Part shown: positions 8,302 through 17,482 of the stretch, in pieces
How the letters are laid out: every line of letters begins with the position of its first letter
How positions within the stretch are numbered: the stretch's first letter is position 1
Source of the DNA: Desulfobacula sp.
GTDB taxonomy: Bacteria; Desulfobacterota; Desulfobacteria; Desulfobacterales; Desulfobacteraceae
Direction: 5' to 3'
Length of the DNA: 47,921 nucleotides
Assembly: GCA_018645325.1 (NCBI GenBank)
Contig: JABGOU010000031.1
Location: 1-47,921, forward strand
Made by a program: the position numbers and the translations under genes
The notes under the pieces: generated by a model
Seen by the model: the letters and a program-made list of their open reading frames with translations, nothing else
What the model was told of the DNA's origin: nothing
The model's database searches: none

Positions 8302-9823
8302 TCAGCAATAGGGCTTACATAGGGACAGTCCATCTTTCGAGGCAACATACATGGGGAATTCAATAATAAAGGTTGTGCCCTGTGAGCCTGTTTTTTTTAC
8401 AGAAATTTTTGCTTCATGTTCCTCAATAAGACCGTAAACAATACTCAGGCCAAGCCCTGTACTTTTCCCTACGTCCTTTGTTGTAAAAAAAGGGTCGAAA
8501 ATTTTTGATAAATTTTCATGGGGTATACCTTCTCCCTTATCTTTAATTTCCAGAAAAACCTTTCCAATGGACTTTCTCCTTATAGGTGGTCAAAGTGATG
8601 GTACCAGACCCATTCATGGCATCTGCAGCATTTATCACAAGGTTAATCAAAACCTGATTTAGTTTACTTGTGTCTGCATTAATGAGCATCATTTCATCGG
8701 AAAGGGCTTTTTTAATTTTAATGTTTCTAAATTTTTTCTGATCCCGGATCAGGGCAAGGCTCTGTTGGACAATATCATTGAGCTGGACAATGTTTTTTTT
8801 TGTTCCCTGGCTTCGACTGTATACAAGCAGGCTTTTAACAATCTCTTTACAACGGTTTGCATCTTCAAGAATATACCCAAGATCTTCTACCATACTCTCG
8901 TCAATATCTTTGCGCTCTAAAAGAAGACTGGCATAGAACAATATACCTGTGAGGGGATTATTTATTTCATGGGCAACCCCGGCGGCCAGTTGGCCAAGCG
9001 ATGCCATTTTTTCAGATTGGGAAAGCTGTTTCTGGGTCATTTTCAGCTCATTTTCAATCTTGATTTTATCTTTCAAATCATTATAAATCGCCATGGTGGC
9101 AGATTCATTGCCTTTTTCATCGTAGATAATGGCCGCAGACATCTCGACTTCAATATTTTTTCCATGGGCATTAACAATGGTCGTCCTTGGAATCAATAGT
9201 TTTCCTGCTCCCCCGATTTTTTCATTCCTGAGCATGCCCATGATTTCTTTGGCCTTACCCGGGGGATACAATTGCTCAGTATGCTTTATCTTGCCTTCTC
9301 CACCGTTATAGTCGCCAAATAATTCTTTTGCCACTGAGTTCATCAAATTGATATTGCCCTGGCGGTCGGCGGCGATAATTGCGCTTGCCGAGGAATGGAT
9401 AACCCGACTGATAAATTCTTTCACCCCGTGCAATTGACCTTCAAGGGATTTGGTCCGGGTAATATCGCGTATACTGCCAATGACATATGCCACATCCCCA
9501 TTATCATCTAAAATAGGGGAAAACACCCTCTCCTCCCATCGATAATGATGCTTTAAGGTAAAACTATGGCTCTTTTTATCTTTTATAACTTTGGAAATAG
9601 TACACTGATCTGAATTACAGGGAGTATCCTTATATAAAAACGTATGATAACATTTTTTCCCGAAAATTTCATTAAAGGAGAGATTAAATGCCTCATAAAA
9701 CTTTTTATTGGCACCCACCAGGGTTTTATCCGGAGAAATAATAACGCTGGGATATGACAGGGAATCAAATATCCTGTTTTGCCAAACCATTTCATCTGCT
9801 GATATGCTCAAATCTTTGTTCAC
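8302..9823 (-). pseudogene. PAS-PAS-histidine kinase with a 1-bp frameshift in the ATPase domain
   Basis: The main frame (8543-9823) gives two PAS domains (about 15-130 and 140-260), a HisKA box AAGVAHEINNPLTG and the N box [13 protein letters not shown], then drifts into [10 protein letters not shown] and stops. The lost part continues in another frame from about 8580 to 8302: [20 protein letters not shown], then [20 protein letters not shown] and a final IIEFPMYVASKDG. Removing one base near TATAAGG (about 8579) restores a complete kinase. This is either recent inactivation or a sequence error. The first PAS domain carries the cysteine pattern CYHTFLYKDTPCNSDQC found in other sensors here. 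It lies 48 bp from the ACT-like gene in the same operon. Confidence 0.8.
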
Positions 9824-9871
9824 GCTATTTGCCTTAATCCATTTGCTGTAATAAATCAGTAATTTTTTATT

Positions 9872-10825
9872 TTATGGAGAGTCAAAAACATCTATTAATG
9901 ATAGTTTCGCAGCCTTTCCTTTACCCTGGGGCAGAACAATACTGATACTTGCTCCAGTGCAGTCTGCCAGTAGAACCCGAATGGATTCCTTAGCAAGACA
10001 GCTTAATGCCCTGCTGACAATACTGTGGCGGTCTCCAAAATGAGGTCCATGAAAATGGAGCAGGTCTGCAGAACAATTATTACAGGCAGCCACACTTAAA
10101 CTTTTTTGTGTTAATAGATACACACTTATTTGTTCTGGAGATGCCATATGCATGGATATATGATAAAACCTGATTTTTTTATCCTCCATGTACCCGATCT
10201 TTTGCCCAAACAAGGACAAATGATCAAAAGAAAACCGATAAGAGCCCAGATTCAAATCAGGTACCAAAGTAATCCCATATGTCTTTATTTTCTTTTCAAC
10301 ATAGCTTGCACGGGTTTCAGGATATTTTTTCTTTAAAAATTGCGTTAACTCATCATTTTCTTTTTGTTCAAACGGGAAATGGGATTGGGGAAGATCGAAA
10401 TTGGCTGAAAACATATCGGTGAAAGCATCACAGTTTTCTTGATCCACAACAAAAGTCAGCATGGCATTTGAAGAAACCATGTGCCTGAATGACAATCTTA
10501 GTCCTCCCAGATGTAAAAGGAGAAAGCCCAAAAGCTGCAGACTGTGATGGTGGGGAAATATTGATAGGGTACACACACGCCTGTCATACTCCCAGGATTC
10601 ATTCCGATGAATAGTTTGTCCGAAATTTTTTAAACCAATAGTCCCTGAAACAAAGGATTTGCTGCCCATTGTGTTCAAGGTCATAAACACCATGTTGATC
10701 CGATTGGACTCCATAATCTGATATAGCGACATGCTGGATTGATCCAGCATGTCAATATCTTTCTGTATCACCTGAATATAATTTTTATTCAGGCGAATTC
10801 CATTTATTTTTACTGGTTCCATCAT
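9872..10825 (-). CDS. ACT-domain-like regulatory protein
   Basis: 317 residues, soluble. The N-terminus (about 15-65, NYIQVIQKDIDMLDQ...) and the C-terminus (about 265-315, HSIVSRALSCLAKESIRVLL then GASISIVLP) both follow the beta-alpha-beta pattern and spacing of the paired ACT domains of aspartokinases. No kinase domain is present. The middle region (about 75-260) is unrecognised. ACT domains bind small metabolites, often amino acids, so this may be a metabolite-sensing partner of the flanking receiver (10916-11302) and kinase (8302-9823). The assignment rests on pattern similarity and is moderate; a degenerate sensory domain of another fold is possible. Confidence 0.5.
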   Translation of the reverse strand: MMEPVKINGIRLNKNYIQVIQKDIDMLDQSSMSLYQIMESNRINMVFMTLNTMGSKSFVSGTIGLKNFGQTIHRNESWEYDRRVCTLSIFPHHHSLQLLGFLLLHLGGLRLSFRHMVSSNAMLTFVVDQENCDAFTDMFSANFDLPQSHFPFEQKENDELTQFLKKKYPETRASYVEKKIKTYGITLVPDLNLGSYRFSFDHLSLFGQKIGYMEDKKIRFYHISMHMASPEQISVYLLTQKSLSVAACNNCSADLLHFHGPHFGDRHSIVSRALSCLAKESIRVLLADCTGASISIVLPQGKGKAAKLSLIDVFDSP

Positions 10826-10915
10826 CTAAAAATCCAACAAATCCACTAATATGGCAGAATCAAAATGGCAGGAGAGGATGAAAACCCTTTCCCGCCATAT
10901 CCTTTTTATACAATT

Positions 10916-11302
10916 TTATTGGCAATGGTCCTGGACGATTTCCATCAATTTATCCAGATCAATGGGTTTTGGAATATAATCGTCAGCCAGGGTTGTTTTG
11001 CCATCATGATGTGTATAACTGGTTGTTTTTACCGAATCAGCTACAGCTGTCAAAAGTATAATAATAATATCTTTGAGTTCATCGTTATTTTTAATATCAT
11101 CACATACTTCCCATCCGTTTTTCCTTGGCATCATTACATCAAGGATAATAAGGGCTGGTTTCTCATCTTTTATTTTTTCCATGGCTTCTTCACCATCATA
11201 GGCTTTGGCAACTTTATATTCCAGAGATTCCAGTTTCATGGAAACCGCTTCCACCAGATCGGGATCATCATCTACAATTAAAATTAGTTGTTTTTCGCTC
11301 AT
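10916..11302 (-). CDS. Single-domain response regulator (receiver only)
   Basis: 128 residues comprising one receiver domain: acidic pair in LIVDDDPD, phospho-acceptor Asp in LIILDVMMP, Thr in ILLTAVAD and Lys in YIPKPID. No output domain is present, so it would act by phosphotransfer or protein contact. It begins 42 bp after metF and precedes the ACT-like gene by 90 bp in the same operon. The ribosome binding site AAGGAGAA lies just ahead of ATG. Its place between the metabolic and kinase genes suggests that it connects the kinases to enzyme or complex activity, not directly to transcription (inference). Confidence 0.88.
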   Translation of the reverse strand: MSEKQLILIVDDDPDLVEAVSMKLESLEYKVAKAYDGEEAMEKIKDEKPALIILDVMMPRKNGWEVCDDIKNNDELKDIIIILLTAVADSVKTTSYTHHDGKTTLADDYIPKPIDLDKLMEIVQDHCQ

Positions 11303-11344
11303 TGCTATTTCTCCTTTTTATTGTCTTTAAAAAACGTTATATTC

Positions 11345-12268
11345 CTAGAGCGCAGGTCTTGGAAACAATCCTGCTTTTTCTACAATTTGGGGAACTTTTT
11401 CTTCCCATTCAATGGCCATTATATGAAATCCGTGTACACCCTTAACTTGTTTCAACCTTTCAATGGACTCAATGGCTATTTTTATTCCTTCTTCTGGTTG
11501 TTTTTCCTTGGAAACGCCTGCCATCCGTTTGATAATTTCATCAGGAACATCCATGCCCGGTACTTTATTTTTCATATATCTTGCCATTCCGGCTGATTTC
11601 ATCGGGGTTATTCCTGCAAGCAGATGCACCTTTTTATCAAGGCCTCTGTCACACACCATTTCCATATATTTTTCAAATTTATCCAAATTGAAAATGCATT
11701 GTGTCTGGATAAAATCTGCACCTGCTTTTACTTTTTTGGCCAGACGCATCACCCGTAGTTCAAAGGGATCGGCAAAGGGATTGGCTGCAGCCCCGATAAA
11801 CATTTTCGGTGGTGTGTCAATATCTGCTCCGCCCTGGAATTTGCCTTTATCCCGCATTTTTTGAACCGTCTGAACCAATTGAATGGAATCCAGATCAAAT
11901 ACGCCTTTGGCCATTGGATGATCACCAAATTTTGCATGATCACCTGACAGGCACATCATGGTATTAATACCCAGGGAATAGGCACCAATAATATCACTCT
12001 GCATGGCCAGGCGGTTCCGGTCCCTTGTGACCATCTGCAAAATAGGATCCAGACCCATCTGTTTGATAATCACACCGGCTGCCCAACTGGACATTCTCAC
12101 CATGGCGGTCTGATTGTCTGTTACATTGATAGCATCAACATGATCTTTTATAAGATTGGCTTTTTGTCTTACTCGTTCAGGAATTGCGCCGCGGGGAGGA
12201 CCGACTTCAGAGGTTACGGCAAGGGCTCCCGATGCCAATACTTTTTCCAGTTTGCTTTCAGTTTTCAT
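11345..12268 (-). CDS. metF: Methylenetetrahydrofolate reductase, catalytic subunit
   Basis: 307 residues of the MetF TIM-barrel family. Visible hallmarks are the catalytic Glu region SEVGPPRG, INVTDNQTA, the FMN/FAD-contact segment RDRNRLAMQSD, and later TQCIFNLDKFE and HLLAGITPMKSAGMARY. It interconverts methylene- and methyl-tetrahydrofolate in the Wood-Ljungdahl pathway. It overlaps the preceding metV by ATGA and ends a run of HdrA, MvhD and MetV. This matches the MetFV-type reductase that receives or gives electrons through HdrA/MvhD and not through NAD(P)H directly. In a sulfate reducer it may run oxidatively (acetate oxidation) or reductively (autotrophy); the sequence does not decide. 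Confidence 0.9.
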   Translation of the reverse strand: MKTESKLEKVLASGALAVTSEVGPPRGAIPERVRQKANLIKDHVDAINVTDNQTAMVRMSSWAAGVIIKQMGLDPILQMVTRDRNRLAMQSDIIGAYSLGINTMMCLSGDHAKFGDHPMAKGVFDLDSIQLVQTVQKMRDKGKFQGGADIDTPPKMFIGAAANPFADPFELRVMRLAKKVKAGADFIQTQCIFNLDKFEKYMEMVCDRGLDKKVHLLAGITPMKSAGMARYMKNKVPGMDVPDEIIKRMAGVSKEKQPEEGIKIAIESIERLKQVKGVHGFHIMAIEWEEKVPQIVEKAGLFPRPAL

Positions 12269-12933
12269 AATGACAAATCCTTTCTGATTATTCTTCTGGG
12301 CCCACCGCCGCCGGCCGCTCGAAAGTCTTTTGCTTCCATAATTTCTTCATATCGCTTTTCCATTCCAAGGGCTTTTAATCTTTCCCAGATCAAACACCAT
12401 GCACAATCAACATCCGGAGCGATTTCACACATGCCCTTGGATGTTCCACCGCAGGGACCATTGAGCAGATGTTTGGAGCATCTTGCCACAGGGCAGATAC
12501 CGCCGGTGATTCCCAGGAGGCAGTCACCACAGCCCTGGCATTTTTCCTCCCAGATCCCCTGGGAAACCGATGCACCCATAAATTTTGTATTTACTGCAGG
12601 AAACACGGGTTTTTCATTATATCTGGCTGCAATGGTCTGTACTCCACATCCGCAGGCCATGGAAAGGATGGCATCGGTCCTGTCGATTTCAGACACAAGT
12701 TCTTCCGCATATTCAGGATCGCATTGCCTTTCAAGTGTAATTTCTTTAATTTCAACCGTCCTGCCATGTTTTAAAAAATTCAGGTGAAGGGCTGAAGCCA
12801 GAAGGCCGACTTCTTTCCTTCCACCTGCCGCACAAACGGTCACACATTCATTACAGCCAACCAGAATGATCCGGTCATAGGGTGAAATGTAATCTAATAT
12901 TTCATTTAACGGTTTTTGTTCTGCTGTTATCAT
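12265..12933 (-). CDS. metV: MetV, zinc/cysteine-rich partner of methylenetetrahydrofolate reductase
   Basis: 222 residues of the MTHFR_C (MetV) family. An N-terminal segment with GCNECVTVCAAGG and CGCGVQ is followed by a cysteine-rich core CQGCGDCLLGITGGICP, then CSKHLLNGPCGG and a terminal DCAWCLIWERL. In acetogens MetV forms a complex with MetF and provides the path for electrons from HdrA-type modules. It overlaps metF by 4 bp and follows mvhD by 22 bp. The cysteines are consistent with FeS plus zinc binding as known for the family; which ones bind what is not visible here. Confidence 0.88.
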   Translation of the reverse strand: MITAEQKPLNEILDYISPYDRIILVGCNECVTVCAAGGRKEVGLLASALHLNFLKHGRTVEIKEITLERQCDPEYAEELVSEIDRTDAILSMACGCGVQTIAARYNEKPVFPAVNTKFMGASVSQGIWEEKCQGCGDCLLGITGGICPVARCSKHLLNGPCGGTSKGMCEIAPDVDCAWCLIWERLKALGMEKRYEEIMEAKDFRAAGGGGPRRIIRKDLSL

Positions 12934-12955
12934 ATTCTTATCTCCGAAGATTTAA

Positions 12956-13402
12956 TCAAAAGCGAATTGCCTGTTGATTTATATCTGTATGGGTTATCTT
13001 GATGGGACTGGGTCCCAGTTGTTTGATTGTTTGCGTAAATTCAAGGGCTGTTCGGGCAAATCGTTCACCCATTCCAGCCGACATATTAATCATTGCCACT
13101 CTTTGTTTTTCCCAGCCAAGATCCCCCAATATTATTTGTACCTGTTCTACTCTGTATTTAGCCCGGGTATTTCCATTTTTAAAATGGCAGTCACCTTGGA
13201 GGCATCCAGCCACATAAACACCGTCCGCACCTTTTTCAAAGGCTTTCATGATATGGATGGCATCCACCTTGCCCGTGCAGGGCACACGGATTATTTTTAC
13301 GTTTGCAGGATAGGATATCCGTTTGCTGCCTGCCATATCAGCAGCAGTATAGGCACAATAATGACAACAAAATGCAACGATTTCCGGTTCAAAAATTTTC
13401 AT
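12956..13402 (-). CDS. mvhD: MvhD/FlpD-family iron-sulfur electron-transfer subunit
   Basis: 148 residues of the MvhD/FlpD family, with the N-terminal motif FCCHYCAYTAAD, then VPCTGKVD and GCLQGDCHF, giving the cysteines for a [2Fe-2S] cluster. MvhD passes electrons between HdrA and a donor such as hydrogenase or formate dehydrogenase. Its ATG overlaps the HdrA stop (TAATG at 13400-13404), so the two are translationally coupled. No hydrogenase or formate dehydrogenase gene lies nearby, so the external partner must be encoded elsewhere or be another redox carrier. Confidence 0.9.
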   Translation of the reverse strand: MKIFEPEIVAFCCHYCAYTAADMAGSKRISYPANVKIIRVPCTGKVDAIHIMKAFEKGADGVYVAGCLQGDCHFKNGNTRAKYRVEQVQIILGDLGWEKQRVAMINMSAGMGERFARTALEFTQTIKQLGPSPIKITHTDINQQAIRF

Positions 13403-16400
13403 TAGTTTAGTTCTCCAAACAAGCCGTCTAATTTGGCCAGAATCTGATCATCTTCATAGGCAAGTAACTGGATGGCTTTTGCAGGGCAGTCGGCAGCACA
13501 GACACCGCATCCATGGCATTTGGCAGGATCAATCTGTGAATAACCATCCTCGTTAATAAAAGGAATACTAAAAGGACAGGAACGAACACAGATAAGACAG
13601 GCGGCACATTTAGAGCCATCCACTTTGGCAATGGCAGCCCCCAGCTCAATTTCTTTTTTTGCAAGCAGGGTTTGTGCCCGTCCTGCAGCCGCAAGCGCCT
13701 GTGTAATGCTCTCTCGAATTGTTCTGGGCGAATGATTTGTTCCGGCAATAAAAAAACCTCTGACAGACATGTCCACTGGTCGAAGTTTTACATGATCCTC
13801 AAGAAAATAGTGATCAGCTGTTCTTGGCAGGTGAAACATCATGGACAGATCTTCCGTGGTTTCATCATCTGCAATCATCCCCGTGCTCAAAGCAAGATAA
13901 TCTGTTTGAATTTGAATTTTTCTACCTAGGATTATATCATCTACAAATACAGACACCTGATCATTCTCGACCCTCACAATGGGTTTATTATCCAGGGAAA
14001 ATCGAATGAATTTTACGTCCTTTTTTCTGGCTTCCATGTAATAATCTTCGTAAAAGCCATAGGTGCGAATATCTCTGTATAAAATAAAAATTTGTGCATC
14101 AGGGTTAATGGCTTTAATGCGAAGGGCATTCTTTATGGACGTCTGACAGCAAATTCGTGAACAATTGGGATTGCCGGGTTCTCGTGATCCGACACACTGG
14201 ATCATCACCACATGGTTCATGGTTTTTATTTTTTCAGGCGCATCTTCAATCATCGCATCAAGCTCAAGCTGGGTCGTGATATTAACATGGGTTCCAAGAC
14301 CATAGGAATCTGGTCGGTTTGGCAGGGCACCCGTGGCAAGAATCGTGACGCCGTGGCTCAACTGCATATAATTCATTCTAATACCGGTCTGAATACCGGT
14401 CTTAAATCGTCCCGGTATCCCTGAGTGATCAACAATGATGGATTTTGTTAATACCTGGATATTTTTATGGGCCAGCACAATCTCAACCAATTTATCCATA
14501 AAAGGTCCAACATCATCCCCTTCTATGGTTTTTTGGATAGACATTGCCAATCCACCCAGAACCGGACCTCTTTCAACAAGATAGACTTTGATGTCCTGGT
14601 TAGCTAATTGAAGGGCTGCAGTCATTCCTGTGACCCCGCCTCCTAAAACCAGTGCATTCTGGTTCATGGGCAATGTCTGATCTATAAGTGGCCGGCTTTT
14701 ACGAACTCCGCTGATGCCGGCATGAAGAAGTTTAAATGCTTTGTCCTGTGATTCTTTGGGTTGTCCTATATGGGCCCAGGTATCCTGATCTCTTAAATTG
14801 ACGATTTCCACCAGGTATTTATTTAATCCGGCACGGCGCAACAGATCTTGAAATTTAGTCTCATGTGTTCTGGGTGAACAGCCGCCGATGACCACTCGAT
14901 TCAAATTATGTGTCTTAATCAGGCCCTCAATAATTTCCATGGAATCACGGCTGCAGCCATACCCGACAGCTTGAGAAACAACAACATCCTTTCTGTTTTT
15001 GGCAAATTCGATCAGTTTGTCAACTTTTATCAAACCGCCGATTTCAAACCCGCAGTCACAGACAAAAACACCGATCCTGGATTTTTCTCCAGAAATATCA
15101 CGTTCCGGTATAAATATCTCGGGGGCTCCAGATGAATCTATCACTACAGGGAGGTGGACTGCTGCCATACTTGCAGCCGCACTTGCCTGAACTATTGTCT
15201 CAGGGATATCTTTCGGGCTTTCGATCACGCCACAGGCATAGATACCGGGTTTTGAGGTCTTTACCGGGTTAAAATGGTCTGTTCGTGCAAAATGATGGGA
15301 ATTTAATTCAAGACCCAGTCGATTTGCAAGATCAAGAGTGGTCTCAGGAATCCTGAACCCGGTTGACAGCACAACCATATCAAATTCTTCGGTTTTTTGA
15401 AGAGCCTCTTCTTCCAGAGCATATGTAATGGAAAGGTTTTTGGTTTTGCTATCTTCAATAATGGAATGCGGGCGGCTTCTGACCATCCGGATGTCATAGT
15501 CATTTTTTGCCCGGTTAAAGTAGAGCTCATAATCCTTACCATAGGTTCGCATATCCATGTAAAAAATGGTGGTCTCAATATTTTCGGCAAACCGTTCTTT
15601 TGTGACGATTGCTTCTTTTAAGGCATACATGCAACAAACCCCGGAGCAGTAGGGGACGTCTGCTTTATTAATTCCCCTTGATCCGACACACTGAATCCAT
15701 GCCACCTTTTTGGGACGCTTTTTATCTGAGACCCTTACAAGGTCTCCCTGGAAGGGACCGGAAGCAGACATAATCCGTTCATATTCCAAACCCGTCATAA
15801 CGTTATCAAATTGTCCACCACCAAAATTGTCCAAAACTGCAGGATCAAATAATTGTGCCCCAACGCTTAACACAACAGATGCCAGTTCAACCCTTGTTTT
15901 TTTGGGGGTATCATAAGCGTTGATTGCATCTGCCCTGCACACTTTTTGTAACGCCTTTATATCGGTTATTTTCTCCATATCAATGGAAAAGGAATACGGG
16001 GTTGCCTGGGGGTACCGCATGCAGGTTGGCGCACGGGGATCAAGCCCTGGCGTAAATCGAACCGCATCCGGGAAATGTTTATGGCATTCTCCACATGCGG
16101 TACATTTTTCAATATCAATATATCTTGGCTCAGTAACCAGTGTGGCAATAAAATTGCCTGCCTCACCTGTTAATTCCACAAGCTGGGTCATGGGTTGTAA
16201 ATCCAGATGGAGTTGTCTTGTAGTTTCGGATAAATGTGGAGATACCGTACATAAATCACAATTATTGGTTGGAAAAGTTCTATCCAGTTGGGTCATCAAT
16301 CCGCCAATGGAATATGATTTATCTATGAGTATAACGTTTCTGCGGGATTCAGCTAAATCCAGTGCTGCACGAATTCCTCCGACACCGCCACCGATAACAA

Positions 16401-16467
16401 GCACACTTTTGTCTTTTGACTTGTCATTTTTTGACTTATCACTGAGAATATCTTTATGATTTTGCAT
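13402..16467 (-). CDS. hdrA: Tandem (double) HdrA-like flavin/iron-sulfur protein
   Basis: 1021 residues, built of two HdrA-like halves. The first (about 20-445) has the FAD motif VIGGGVGGIRAALDLAE and NNCDLCTVSP. Its ferredoxin region is degenerate: CTACGECHKHFP lacks the fourth Cys, and the second site reads DIKALQKVCRADAI with most cysteines gone. The second half (about 460-1021) begins with FVCDCGFEIGG, has a second FAD motif LVLGGGVTGMTAALQLA, and ends in two intact [4Fe-4S] motifs, CAACLICVRSCP and CHGCGVCAADCP. HdrA proteins are flavin hubs that can bifurcate electrons. Here it lies between MetF2 and MvhD without HdrBC. Its partner is therefore likely MetFV, giving a methylene-THF reductase-linked complex. 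Confidence 0.9.
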   Translation of the reverse strand: MQNHKDILSDKSKNDKSKDKSVLVIGGGVGGIRAALDLAESRRNVILIDKSYSIGGLMTQLDRTFPTNNCDLCTVSPHLSETTRQLHLDLQPMTQLVELTGEAGNFIATLVTEPRYIDIEKCTACGECHKHFPDAVRFTPGLDPRAPTCMRYPQATPYSFSIDMEKITDIKALQKVCRADAINAYDTPKKTRVELASVVLSVGAQLFDPAVLDNFGGGQFDNVMTGLEYERIMSASGPFQGDLVRVSDKKRPKKVAWIQCVGSRGINKADVPYCSGVCCMYALKEAIVTKERFAENIETTIFYMDMRTYGKDYELYFNRAKNDYDIRMVRSRPHSIIEDSKTKNLSITYALEEEALQKTEEFDMVVLSTGFRIPETTLDLANRLGLELNSHHFARTDHFNPVKTSKPGIYACGVIESPKDIPETIVQASAAASMAAVHLPVVIDSSGAPEIFIPERDISGEKSRIGVFVCDCGFEIGGLIKVDKLIEFAKNRKDVVVSQAVGYGCSRDSMEIIEGLIKTHNLNRVVIGGCSPRTHETKFQDLLRRAGLNKYLVEIVNLRDQDTWAHIGQPKESQDKAFKLLHAGISGVRKSRPLIDQTLPMNQNALVLGGGVTGMTAALQLANQDIKVYLVERGPVLGGLAMSIQKTIEGDDVGPFMDKLVEIVLAHKNIQVLTKSIIVDHSGIPGRFKTGIQTGIRMNYMQLSHGVTILATGALPNRPDSYGLGTHVNITTQLELDAMIEDAPEKIKTMNHVVMIQCVGSREPGNPNCSRICCQTSIKNALRIKAINPDAQIFILYRDIRTYGFYEDYYMEARKKDVKFIRFSLDNKPIVRVENDQVSVFVDDIILGRKIQIQTDYLALSTGMIADDETTEDLSMMFHLPRTADHYFLEDHVKLRPVDMSVRGFFIAGTNHSPRTIRESITQALAAAGRAQTLLAKKEIELGAAIAKVDGSKCAACLICVRSCPFSIPFINEDGYSQIDPAKCHGCGVCAADCPAKAIQLLAYEDDQILAKLDGLFGELN

Positions 16468-16546
16468 TTGTAACCTGTTTTTATTTGTAGATATCCATCA
16501 CATGTATTATTTGTTCACACAGATAATAAAAATGGATGGATTTGTA

Positions 16547-17419
16547 TTAAAGCCCAGCACAGTCCAGGATTGCCGGCAAACGGTCTTCCCAGCCGGAAGC
16601 AGAAATCATTATTCCCTCGACTTCAGCCTTGAGTTCCTTGATCATTTCTCCGGCGATATGGATACATTCTGTTTCCCGGTCTTTTGCTTTCCTGATCCTT
16701 GTGATCAATTCTTCAGACAGTTTAGAGCCAGGGTCATTAATGGAGAGGTAACGGGCCATACCCACATTTTTCAACATAAAAACAGTGGCAATAACGGGTA
16801 CATTCAATGATGTGAATTGTTTTAAGATATGAGTGTACCAGGCAATATCAAAAACAGGTGGAACCATTATATATTGTGCACCGGCATCTATTTTTGCTCG
16901 GGCACTTATAATTTCTTTTTCAAGATGATTGTCATCCCGGATGGGTTGAACCCGGCATCCGGTAAAAAACTGTGGTCTTCCTTTTAATTCAAAACCGGCA
17001 AGGTCTGTCCCTTTTACAAGAGACTGAACCATGTCCAGCAAGTCTAGTTCATTGAGATCATCAACCGGTTTTGCATTCTGATGATCGCCATGGATGATAT
17101 TTTCACCCTGTACAACAAGAAGATTGTGAATTCCAAGAACATGTGCAGCCAGCATATCCCCTTGTATAGCCATTTGGTTGCGATCCCGGCCATAAATGTG
17201 AATCACAGGTTCCAGTCCCTGTTGTCGAATGATGGAACCGCCGGCCAAAGCACTCATGTGCATGACGCCATTATCCATATCTGGAATAACTACAGCATCT
17301 ATTCGTGATTTAAGATGTCTTACATTTGTCACAAGGTCTGATATATCAACTCCCTTAGGGGTGTTCATTTCGGCAAGTACGACAAAATCCCCTTTTGAAA
17401 GTTTATTTTGAAATGTCAT
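16547..17419 (-). CDS. Second MetF-family methylenetetrahydrofolate reductase paralogue
   Basis: 290 residues of the MetF family but clearly diverged from the paralogue at 11345-12268. The active-site segment reads LAEMNTPKGVDI, the flavin-contact segment is retained (GRDRNQMAIQGD), and VFMLKNVGMARYL occupies the usual C-terminal position. The ATG at 17419 is preferred because AAAGGA precedes it by 8 bp; an upstream ATG at 17461 lacks a good site. It is the first gene of the operon, 79 bp before hdrA and behind a sigma-54-type promoter (17656-17671) with a hairpin repeat in the leader. It might be a non-catalytic or differently specific subunit; its substrate is unproven. Confidence 0.8.
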   Translation of the reverse strand: MTFQNKLSKGDFVVLAEMNTPKGVDISDLVTNVRHLKSRIDAVVIPDMDNGVMHMSALAGGSIIRQQGLEPVIHIYGRDRNQMAIQGDMLAAHVLGIHNLLVVQGENIIHGDHQNAKPVDDLNELDLLDMVQSLVKGTDLAGFELKGRPQFFTGCRVQPIRDDNHLEKEIISARAKIDAGAQYIMVPPVFDIAWYTHILKQFTSLNVPVIATVFMLKNVGMARYLSINDPGSKLSEELITRIRKAKDRETECIHIAGEMIKELKAEVEGIMISASGWEDRLPAILDCAGL

Positions 17420-17482
17420 TTGTTCATCCTTTTTGTTTCCTATAAGCGTTGGATTCATCATTCACCCACAGCCTAAATTAGT

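Noticed and set aside
12140-12787. 215-codon plus-strand ORF
   Set aside because: It lies wholly across metF and metV on the opposite strand; those have clear family motifs, overlaps and ribosome binding sites, so this is a shadow frame.
15920-16459. 179-codon plus-strand ORF
   Set aside because: It is antisense to the hdrA N-terminus, with no ribosome binding site or family resemblance.
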